NCBI GenBank assembly: GCA_016286035.1
Contig: JAEERY010000020.1
Location: 124,001-188,000 of the forward strand
Length of the DNA stretch: 64,000 nt
Direction of reading: 5' to 3'
From: Lachnospiraceae bacterium
Lineage (GTDB): Bacteria; Bacillota; Clostridia; Lachnospirales; Lachnospiraceae
Shown here: one piece after another, positions 55,543-62,950 of the stretch
Position numbering within the stretch: the first letter of the stretch is position 1
How the letters are laid out: every line of letters starts with the position of its first letter
Program-made: the position numbers and the translations under genes
Notes under the pieces: model-generated
Seen by the model: only the letters and a program-made list of their open reading frames with translations
What the model was told of the DNA's origin: nothing
The model's database searches: none

Positions 55543-56316
55543 TCACCATACTTTCCACGGCGCGTCACCGTTATTCCACATTGCATCAAGCATGTCTTTT
55601 TCGCGCTTGGTATCCATGCACTGCCAAAAACCTTTGTATTTGTATGCTTTAAGCTGTCTTTCTTCGGACAATCTGGCTAATGGTTCCTTCTCAAATACAG
55701 TAGTGTCATCTTTGATATAATCAAAGATTGAAGGCTCCATGATCATGTATCCGCCGTTAATATAGCTGCTGTCAAGTTCACTCTTTTCACGAAAAGCGGT
55801 TATATCATCTGTTTCATCGAGGGTAAGCACACCAAAACGCTGTCCAACGGGAACAGCTGTAATAGTGGCGGTCTTTCCGTGTGATTTATGGAATTCCAAT
55901 ACCTTGTTTATATCTACATCACATACGGCATCTCCGTAAGTGAGCATAAACGTCTCGTTTCCGACATATTTCTGTATTCTTTTTATTCTTCCGCCGGTCA
56001 TGGTATCCAGTCCGGTATCGACAAGGGTTACTTCCCATGGTTCTGATACATTCTGATGGACTGTCATCTCATTATGCTTTGCAAAATTGAATGTAACATC
56101 ACTGTTATAGAGATAGTAATCCGCAAACCATTCTTTTATCACATGCTGTTTGTATCCGCAACAGATAATAAACTCATTAAAGCCGTAATGAGAGTATTCT
56201 TTCATGATATGCCACAGTATGGGTTTATCACCAATCTCTATCATTGGCTTTGGTTTAAGATGACTTTCTTCACTTATTCTTGTTCCATATCCGCCTGCAA
56301 GGATAACAACCTTCAT
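55543..56316 (-). CDS. rfbF: Glucose-1-phosphate cytidylyltransferase
   Basis: A 257-residue nucleotidyltransferase that makes CDP-glucose from glucose 1-phosphate and CTP. VVILAGGYGTRISEES, KPKPMIEIG and PILWHIMK are the RfbF/AscA start, IICCGYKQHVIKEWF the second block, LTYGDAVCDVD holds the metal-binding Asp, and QRFGVLTL and GFWQCMDTKREKD complete it. CDP-glucose feeds 3,6-dideoxyhexose and related sugars, but RfbG and RfbH are not in the window. Minus strand, with 55 bases to the broken gene upstream on the same strand. Assignment is firm. Confidence 0.95.
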   Translation of the reverse strand: MKVVILAGGYGTRISEESHLKPKPMIEIGDKPILWHIMKEYSHYGFNEFIICCGYKQHVIKEWFADYYLYNSDVTFNFAKHNEMTVHQNVSEPWEVTLVDTGLDTMTGGRIKRIQKYVGNETFMLTYGDAVCDVDINKVLEFHKSHGKTATITAVPVGQRFGVLTLDETDDITAFREKSELDSSYINGGYMIMEPSIFDYIKDDTTVFEKEPLARLSEERQLKAYKYKGFWQCMDTKREKDMLDAMWNNGDAPWKVW

Positions 56317-56371
56317 ATTAGACCTCCGAATACTGATTAACTAATGATAGTTTATCATGTTTGGATAGAAG

Positions 56372-58077
56372 TTAAAAGTATGAATCAATCATAGGAATTA
56401 TTACCGACGGCTTTTCAAACAGCAGATCCAACAGATCATCTTCATCTCCGGTATATGTATATCCTACATATACATTAGCGTAACCCATTCTGCTTCCATC
56501 ATAATACGGGACTCCGGGATATTCGTCACGATAATCCCATACATAGAGAGTTCGTTTTCTTTGATCTTCAGGGCTGTATGAAAAGATAGTCTCACCGATC
56601 GGTTGAGGATCTATCCCTGCTTCGTAGGCCGGGGTCGGAAGAAGCTCATGGAATGAGACTGGTGAGGCATTGTCGATGATATCATCCTGAGTAATGTTTT
56701 TTTCTTTTATGAAGAATATGGGTTGCTGGCCATATTCCCATCCGTGATCAGCAGTGATTATAATGGTTGAACTGTCATATACTCCCAGTCTTTTCATAAG
56801 AGATATGTACTCGCTTACTATATAGATAAATCCGAGGGCCGTTTCTTCTTCACCGGCATTTTCTTTATATATTCCGAAGGAATCGTTTTTATGAAGGTGT
56901 GTTCCCATAAGATGCTGTACGATAAACATCTTGTCTTTGCTGCCTTTAGAAAGACCGTTTTCAAGCAGACCCTCGTAGAAATCATAATTCTCATGCATTA
57001 TCGGATCATCAATCGTTCTTACAACATCCGAATAATCGCTCATATCAACATAGGAAACGTTTTTTGCAAGCTTTGGCATTGCTCTGTATAGTGCCATTTT
57101 TATCATGGTCTTTTGAATGCCGATGGAATCTGTTTCACGTTTCAATGCTGCATCTGTAAAATTATCCCATTTGCGGGCTAGGAGTTTATCATACTCATTA
57201 TCTCCACATAGAATATTAAGATCGAGAGTGTATAAGTTGCATACATATCCGCTGTTATGCATCTCGTCATAGAAGTATCTGCATTTTTCGCTGTTCCATG
57301 AATCATAGCTCCAGGTATTGATACCAGCTTCAAAGTCCAGTTCATTGTTGGTCAGCATATGGATCATTGACGGATATGTTCCGCAGTAGCAGGAATCCAT
57401 GTTGGTATAGAATGTAAAATCCGAAAAAGATGATATGGCATCAGGGATCAGATTAAGCGCATCTTCCAAAGCTTTGTCGCTGAATGAATCAAGAAAAAAT
57501 ACAATAATGTTCTCTTTGCTTGATACGGTGTATTGTTCCGCTCCCGATAAGTGATACTCGACTTTCGGATATTCAAAACAATTTGTATCGGCTTTGGATA
57601 TTATGGAAATGAGAGCCAGTAATTGTATGCTTAACAGAAAAATGAACCGAATAGTATTATTTTTGTTTTCTCCCCCAGGCGGGTTACGATTAATATAAGG
57701 GCAGTTATTATCAGCCAGATGATGAGATTGAGCGCAAGGCTTTTTACATCGGTTTTGTACCCGTCAGGATTGACTCCCATCATATCGAGTCCCTTGTTCA
57801 AAAACATGTATTGAACATAGATGCATACACATATGCAGAAAAACAGGGCTAATATAAAACCATGTATTTTTCTATTAAATGCTGCTGAGATGACGGACAG
57901 AGCAAACGTCACTATCAGAAAAATGACTATCAGTCCCGGAACAAAGTCTTTAAAAACAAATTGAAATTCCGAAGAATTTGACAGAAAAGTTTCGATAGGA
58001 AGAAAAATAACAAGAACAAATGCTAAGGTTCCCGTTACGCAGAATGATACTCCCCATCGTTTGATATAATCCAACAT
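56372..58077 (-). pseudogene. Alkaline-phosphatase-superfamily membrane transferase (paralogue 3), frameshifted
   Basis: Two minus-strand frames together make one protein like those at 15236 and 16924. The first (58077-57631, 148 residues) holds the membrane anchor with LPIETFL and YVQYMFLN; the second, open from before 57720 to 56372, holds IIVFFLDSFSD, YCGTYPSMIHMLTN around the likely nucleophile, and TADHGWEYGQQ. The first frame ends at a TAA just after a run of five T on the coding strand (57642-57638). One added T would join both into 568 codons, matching its relatives. This may be a true inactivation, a phase-variable tract or a sequencing error. Catalytic motifs are intact, favouring a recent event. 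Confidence 0.8.
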
Positions 58078-58170
58078 AAAAAATCTCCCCTTTTATGAAT
58101 TTGAATCACCAAGAAAACGTATTATCATAAATGATTATGTTTAACAAATCATATTCTTTGAACTCGCTTA

Positions 58171-58199
58171 TTGAATGATAACGATCTTTCATCTACAAT
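58171..58199 (+). promoter_or_regulatory. Promoter upstream of the WCxDS membrane protein gene
   Basis: TTGAAT (58171-58176), 17 bases, TACAAT (58194-58199), followed by GGAAG at 58210-58214 and GTG at 58222. The position places transcription start near 58206, which argues against the ATG at 58171 as the start of the gene. The 144-base spacer from 58078 also contains the divergent start of the frameshifted gene. Confidence 0.6.
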
Positions 58200-58221
58200 A
58201 GATTCGATTGGAAGTTTGTAT

Positions 58222-59610
58222 GTGATAATAACGATTATGAAAAAAAACAGACTGATAGAAGATAAAATAGATATTGCCGTGCTGATCATACTTATCATAC
58301 TGTTTGGCTTCTTTGCGTTTTTCTGTGAGGTTTCCTGGTGTGGTGACAGCTATCAGTATGAGAATCAGTTTCCGATGAGAGAACCTGTTTATTCTCTGAT
58401 CCTTCAACTCCTTAAGTTTTTGGCCGGTGAAGCTTATATGTGCATTCTGGGCATTATCCAGAATCTGTTGGCGTGTGTTTGTATTTATTGGACATATAAA
58501 AAGCTTTCAGATATATGGCATTTTGGAATACTCGGAAGAGCGGCAACTCTGATATGCCTTTTAGCTCCTCATATTGTGACCCCGCTTGCATCAAAAACCC
58601 ATCTGATCATAACGAATACTGTAATGACAGAAGGTATCACGCTTTCTTTGTACTATATATGGTTTATATATTCTGTCAGGCTGATAGTGGGTCAGCCTGT
58701 TATAGAGAAAAAGACATCGTACATGATAAGAATGACATTGCTTGCTTTGATCCTTGCGATGACAAGAGGTCAGTTAATCCTGTGTGTGTTGATGTCATTT
58801 GTGTTATATATTGTCAAGGCATTAATTGATAAAGAAGAAAACAACAAGATAAAGAAGATCATAGTTTACGTTTTGTTATTTATGGTTGTTATGCTGTCCA
58901 AAACCCAGCTTACAAAATGGTACAATCTTATAGAGTCAGGTAACTACGTTAATACTATATCATCAAAACCAATGCTTCTTGCTAACATAGCATATGTTTG
59001 TGATGAGTCTGATGCCAAATACATTAAGGATGAAGATCTGAGGCAGGCATTTATCGGAGTGATCCGTTTGATAAATGAAAATTCAATATCATATGAGGAT
59101 GCTGAAGGAGGTATCATATCAAAAGCCAGATTTCATGAAGCTGGTCATGAAACCATCAATTTCGATATCATAGACCCTGAGATACGAAAAGTTATCTATG
59201 AAAGATATGGTATAGATGAGAGCGAGTTCTTTAAACTCATGATAAATGAAGATGAACTTTGCGGGACTATAGCTAAACAGATTCTCCCCCACATTACAGG
59301 TAAGTATTTTAGAAACTATATGATTATATCGGTGCTCGGTTTTGTTAGAAGCATTGCAGTGGAGAAATCCATACTTCCCGTTTATGCACTGCTTATGTAT
59401 TTATTCTCCATAGCCCTTACGATAGTCCTGTTAAGAAAGGATAAGACAAATCGTCGCGCATGGTGCATGGTATTTACATTGATCATGATATGCGGAAATG
59501 TTCTGGGAACTGCACTTGTCATACAGTGCATAACCAGATATATGATATATAACCTTCCGTTCTTTTATATAACCGGTTTGTCCATGATCGGTTCACTGAA
59601 AGAAAGTTAA
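58222..59610 (+). CDS. Polytopic membrane protein of the WCxDS type (paralogue 1)
   Basis: About 462 residues with ten or so hydrophobic segments. The first loop shows SWCGDSYQY then REPVYSLIL; NTVMTEGITLSLY lies in a later helix region; TRGQLILCVL follows. The same three blocks occur in the gene at 62951, so the two define a family I cannot name. The acidic residue in the first loop fits a GT-C-like fold. Start: GTG 58222 has GGAAG 7 bases upstream and lies downstream of a good promoter; ATG 58237 is an alternative. Function unknown, probably surface-glycan related. Confidence 0.62.
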   Translation: MIITIMKKNRLIEDKIDIAVLIILIILFGFFAFFCEVSWCGDSYQYENQFPMREPVYSLILQLLKFLAGEAYMCILGIIQNLLACVCIYWTYKKLSDIWHFGILGRAATLICLLAPHIVTPLASKTHLIITNTVMTEGITLSLYYIWFIYSVRLIVGQPVIEKKTSYMIRMTLLALILAMTRGQLILCVLMSFVLYIVKALIDKEENNKIKKIIVYVLLFMVVMLSKTQLTKWYNLIESGNYVNTISSKPMLLANIAYVCDESDAKYIKDEDLRQAFIGVIRLINENSISYEDAEGGIISKARFHEAGHETINFDIIDPEIRKVIYERYGIDESEFFKLMINEDELCGTIAKQILPHITGKYFRNYMIISVLGFVRSIAVEKSILPVYALLMYLFSIALTIVLLRKDKTNRRAWCMVFTLIMICGNVLGTALVIQCITRYMIYNLPFFYITGLSMIGSLKES

Positions 59611-59691
59611 TAAAATCTTAAGCATTTACTCAATATATCATCATAAATCCCGTATAGCATAATATGTAAGATGATAAGAAAGGGGAATGAT

Positions 59692-60831
59692 ATGAAAGAA
59701 TGGTTGATAAGGATAGGGTGTGTGCTGCTTGGTGTTGTACTGACACTTGGGACCATGCATCTGACAGATCTGATAAAAAGTTTTAATAATGATAAAGTCA
59801 GTGTTGAAGCAGAAATAAAGGAGGATGCACCTGAAGAAGTAAGTAATAATACTGAAGAATCAAAAGAGGACTATGACCTTGAAGCAAAACTTAAGTACCA
59901 GGATATGGTAGATAAGTTAAAAGAGGAAACTTCAAAAGATAAGACCGAACAGCAGGATAAAGAACCAGAAGAAGTAAAGCAGGAGGATGCAGCTCCCGGG
60001 AGTATAGAATCTGCTCCGGTAAAATGGATAAAGGATTATCCTTCGGTAAATTCTGACAGCACTATAGAGGACAAATTATCACAGAGATCTTCCTATGATG
60101 AGACAATGGCTGTAAACGCTTTTGACAGAATGGTAATAAGTGAAAGCAAGGTTGACTTTTCTAATGTGAAGATAACTATTATGGGAGACAGTCTTACTGC
60201 AGGAAGCAATCTTGATGAAAGCGAGCGAGAATTATATAACTGGCCTACGCAGTTAAAAGAGATATTAGGATGCAAGGAAGTTGTTAATCTTGGCATAGGC
60301 GGATCAACTGTAAGCAGCTGTGTGGATCATTATCCTATGTGCAACAGGTGGAGTGAGATAGAAAAAGACAGTGATATCATAATTATCATGGGCGGAAGCA
60401 ATGATATGCTCTTTGAGGATAAGTGGCAGTTTGGTGAGCTTGAATACGAAAAAAGAATGACAGCAAACACATTCTGCGGTGATCTTGATGAAATGCTAAG
60501 TCGTATGGAATGGAGTTACAGAGATCATAATGATGAGCATTATTGCAAACTCTTATACATAAATCCGCCGTCGACCATATTGAATGATGCCGTTTATGCC
60601 TTGGATCCGGGAAATATGGTGCATCAAAGAAGTTTTGCGGAGGCTATAAATACTATAGCACCCGCATACAGTTTTGAAGTCATAGATATGTATAATAACA
60701 ATATATTAAACTCACATGATCCCGATGTGAATTCACAGTTTGTTTATGACGGTATACACTGTAACAAAGAGGGATACAGGATAATGGCTGAACACGTGGC
60801 AAGTCAGATAATCCAAAGGATAGAGCAATAA
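59692..60831 (+). CDS. Membrane-anchored SGNH/GDSL hydrolase
   Basis: A 379-residue protein. A single N-terminal hydrophobic segment (about residues 4-22) acts as a signal anchor, then comes an 80-residue linker very rich in Glu, Asp and Lys, then an SGNH domain: IMGDSLTAGS (block I, Ser near 167), GIGGST (block II Gly), MGGSNDM (block III Asn), and DGIHCNKEGY (block V Asp and His). All four catalytic positions are present. SGNH enzymes outside the cell remove or transfer acyl groups on glycans. Start is ATG 59692 with AAAGGGGA 6 bases upstream; ATG 59671 is too early. Followed by a strong terminator. Confidence 0.82.
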   Translation: MKEWLIRIGCVLLGVVLTLGTMHLTDLIKSFNNDKVSVEAEIKEDAPEEVSNNTEESKEDYDLEAKLKYQDMVDKLKEETSKDKTEQQDKEPEEVKQEDAAPGSIESAPVKWIKDYPSVNSDSTIEDKLSQRSSYDETMAVNAFDRMVISESKVDFSNVKITIMGDSLTAGSNLDESERELYNWPTQLKEILGCKEVVNLGIGGSTVSSCVDHYPMCNRWSEIEKDSDIIIIMGGSNDMLFEDKWQFGELEYEKRMTANTFCGDLDEMLSRMEWSYRDHNDEHYCKLLYINPPSTILNDAVYALDPGNMVHQRSFAEAINTIAPAYSFEVIDMYNNNILNSHDPDVNSQFVYDGIHCNKEGYRIMAEHVASQIIQRIEQ

Positions 60832-60848
60832 CATCGCTGTAATGTACA

Positions 60849-60897
60849 AAAAAGCCTTGATGTGGTACACTAATATGTACTGTGTCGAGGTTTTTTC
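60849..60897. terminator. Bidirectional intrinsic terminator, long wobble-rich stem
   Basis: A 15-base stem at 60855-60869 pairs with 60876-60890 around the 6-base loop CTAATA; on the plus-strand RNA five of the pairs are G-U. A run of A precedes it and a run of six T follows. It ends the SGNH gene and separates it from the TupA-like gene at 60938. Confidence 0.82.
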
Positions 60898-60937
60898 TTG
60901 TTTAAAAACCTGATTTTATAAGAGAGAATAAGAATAA

Positions 60938-61855
60938 ATGTCAAAGCTGGGAGAGTTTATCAAAAATCCTGAATACTTCATAACTTCACCTGCAGCCAAG
61001 GGCTATCTTGACTGGATACCGGATGAATTGTATCTGAAGCTTTTTTACAGGGCTAAGTTAAAGAAAAAATGCGATTTGAAGCATCCTGTTCTATACAATG
61101 AAAAGATGCAGTGGTTAAAGCTTTATGACAGAAAACCGGAATATGCATCCATGGTAGATAAGTATGAAGTAAGACAGTACATTGCAGACAAGATAGGTGA
61201 AGAATATCTTATCCCGTTTTATGGTGTATATGAAAGATGGGAGGATATTGATTTTGATAAGCTTCCGGATCAGTTTGTAGTCAAATGCACACATGATTCG
61301 GGCAGTGTGGAGATATGTACGGATAAAGCAGCATGGGACAAGGACAAAGCAGCGGAACGCATTAAGGCTGCGATGTCAAGGAATTATTATAAAGCCTATA
61401 GAGAATGGCCTTATAAAGATGTTCGCGCCCGTATAATAATTGAAAAGTACATAGTGGATGAATCGGGAGAGGACCTTAAGGATTATAAGGTGATGTGCTT
61501 TAACGGCAGAGCAGAAGTCGTGGAAGTTCATGAGAACAGATTTGTAAAAGGGAAAGAACATACACAGACTTTCTATGATCGGGAATGGAATGTACTTCCG
61601 ATAGTTCAGTTTTGCCTCAATCCATGCAACGAACACAGAGAAAAACCTGAGTATATGGATGAACTGTTCAGGCTTTCGGAACAGATATCAGCAGATATGT
61701 ATCACGCAAGGATAGACTGGTATCTGTTAAAGGATAAGATCTATTTTGGTGAGATAACATTTTATGACGGTTCGGGCTTTGAGATCTTTGCAGATGAAGC
61801 CCAGGAAAGATTTCTGGGTGATATGATCCATCTTCCTACAGATGATAAGAAATGA
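60938..61855 (+). CDS. TupA-like ATP-grasp protein
   Basis: A 305-residue protein of the TupA-like ATP-grasp family, named after an enzyme of teichuronopeptide synthesis. LYNEKMQWLKLYDR near 48, DKYEVRQYI near 79, FVVKCTHDSGSV near 110 (ATP-binding Lys), EKYI with KDYKVMCFNG near 180, and DWYLLKDKIYFGEITFYDGSG near 265 (metal-binding Glu) are its blocks. Members are often annotated as glycosyltransferases, but the fold suggests an amide or ester ligase acting on a polysaccharide uronate. It is separated from the upstream gene by a terminator and begins a run with a GT4 and a membrane protein. Confidence 0.85.
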   Translation: MSKLGEFIKNPEYFITSPAAKGYLDWIPDELYLKLFYRAKLKKKCDLKHPVLYNEKMQWLKLYDRKPEYASMVDKYEVRQYIADKIGEEYLIPFYGVYERWEDIDFDKLPDQFVVKCTHDSGSVEICTDKAAWDKDKAAERIKAAMSRNYYKAYREWPYKDVRARIIIEKYIVDESGEDLKDYKVMCFNGRAEVVEVHENRFVKGKEHTQTFYDREWNVLPIVQFCLNPCNEHREKPEYMDELFRLSEQISADMYHARIDWYLLKDKIYFGEITFYDGSGFEIFADEAQERFLGDMIHLPTDDKK

Positions 61856-61862
61856 TGAATAT

Positions 61863-62948
61863 ATGAAGAAAATACTTTTTTACATTCATTCATTGAATAA
61901 AGGCGGAGCAGAGAGAGTGCTGCTGACTCTTGCAGAGAAACTGAATACAGACTCAAACATCGAAGTCGTTGTTATGACAGATACTGTCGATGATCTGGAA
62001 TATGAATTACCTGATGGTTTAAAACGTATCAACCTGAAAGACAGGATGAAAAAGAATAACGCTCTGTCACGCATATCCGCTATAAGAGCGTGTGTAAAAG
62101 AGGAAAGACCTAACAGGTTTGTTGCATTTATGCTGTCAAGTGCAATAAGGGCTGTAATAGCAACACTTCTTAGCGGGTATAAAGTAATCGCGGCAGTAAG
62201 ATCCAATCCTTACGATGATTACAGCAGCGGTATCAACAGGGTAATCCTTCTTTTTACAATGACTTTTGCCGAAAGAATAGTGTGCCAGACAGAATATCAG
62301 GTTGAATTCTTTCCCGAAAGCATGCAGAAAAAATGCGTTGTGATCTCAAATCCGATATTTAAAGAGTTTGTTCTAAAAGCACAGGAATTATCAGGAACAA
62401 GAGAAGAAAACACTGGGAAAAAGCGGATAGTTGCAACGGGCCGTTTGTACGATTACAAGAATCATAAATTATTAATAGAAGCTTTTTCGGGTATTGCCAA
62501 AGAGTATCAGGATATAGATGTAGTTATATACGGAGAAGGTCCTTACAGAAAGGAACTGGAAGATACCATATCTGAATTAAAACTGTCAGATAGGGTATTC
62601 TTACCCGGTGATAGTGAACATGTGGCTGAAGATATAGCTGACGCTTTCATTTATGTACTTCCGTCGGATACAGAGGGGCTTCCCAATGCTCTTATGGAAG
62701 CGATGGCGTTGGGACTTCCTGTAATATCTACGGATTGTCCGTGCGGAGGCCCTAAAAGCCTTATTAAGGATGGGGAAAACGGTCTGCTTACACCGGTAGG
62801 AGATGTATCAGCCATGCGAGAAAGCTTAAAGCGTCTTATCACGGATGATGTTTTAAGAATGAGTATATCTGAAAAGGCAAAGGATATTCTGATCTCAAAT
62901 GATGCAGATCATATTACTGATCAGTGGAAGAAGACTTTATCGATATAA
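61863..62948 (+). CDS. GT4 glycosyltransferase
   Basis: A 361-residue GT-B enzyme close to the one at 52563. IHSLNKGGAERVLLTLAE is the acceptor-side loop; IVATGRLYDYKNHKLL, LPSDTEGLPNALMEAMALGL and STDCPCGGP mark the donor domain. The chosen ATG at 61863 is 7 bases after the upstream stop; ATG 61842, overlapping that gene, would add seven non-conserved residues. Two bases separate its stop from the next ATG, so it belongs to the same operon as the partial WCxDS membrane gene. Confidence 0.84.
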   Translation: MKKILFYIHSLNKGGAERVLLTLAEKLNTDSNIEVVVMTDTVDDLEYELPDGLKRINLKDRMKKNNALSRISAIRACVKEERPNRFVAFMLSSAIRAVIATLLSGYKVIAAVRSNPYDDYSSGINRVILLFTMTFAERIVCQTEYQVEFFPESMQKKCVVISNPIFKEFVLKAQELSGTREENTGKKRIVATGRLYDYKNHKLLIEAFSGIAKEYQDIDVVIYGEGPYRKELEDTISELKLSDRVFLPGDSEHVAEDIADAFIYVLPSDTEGLPNALMEAMALGLPVISTDCPCGGPKSLIKDGENGLLTPVGDVSAMRESLKRLITDDVLRMSISEKAKDILISNDADHITDQWKKTLSI

Positions 62949-62950
62949 TT

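Noticed and set aside
57631-58077. Independent 148-residue membrane protein gene.
   Set aside because: It matches the anchor half of the paralogues and continues in the next frame, so it is the front of a frameshifted gene.
58171-58221. N-terminal extension of the WCxDS protein from ATG 58171.
   Set aside because: The ATG has no ribosome site and lies within the -35 to +1 region of a good promoter.
5934-60913. The 12-mer TTGTTTAAAAAC occurs upstream of both 6049 and 60938.
   Set aside because: Spacing to any -10 box differs and A+T-rich spacers produce such matches by chance; not enough to call a shared regulatory site.
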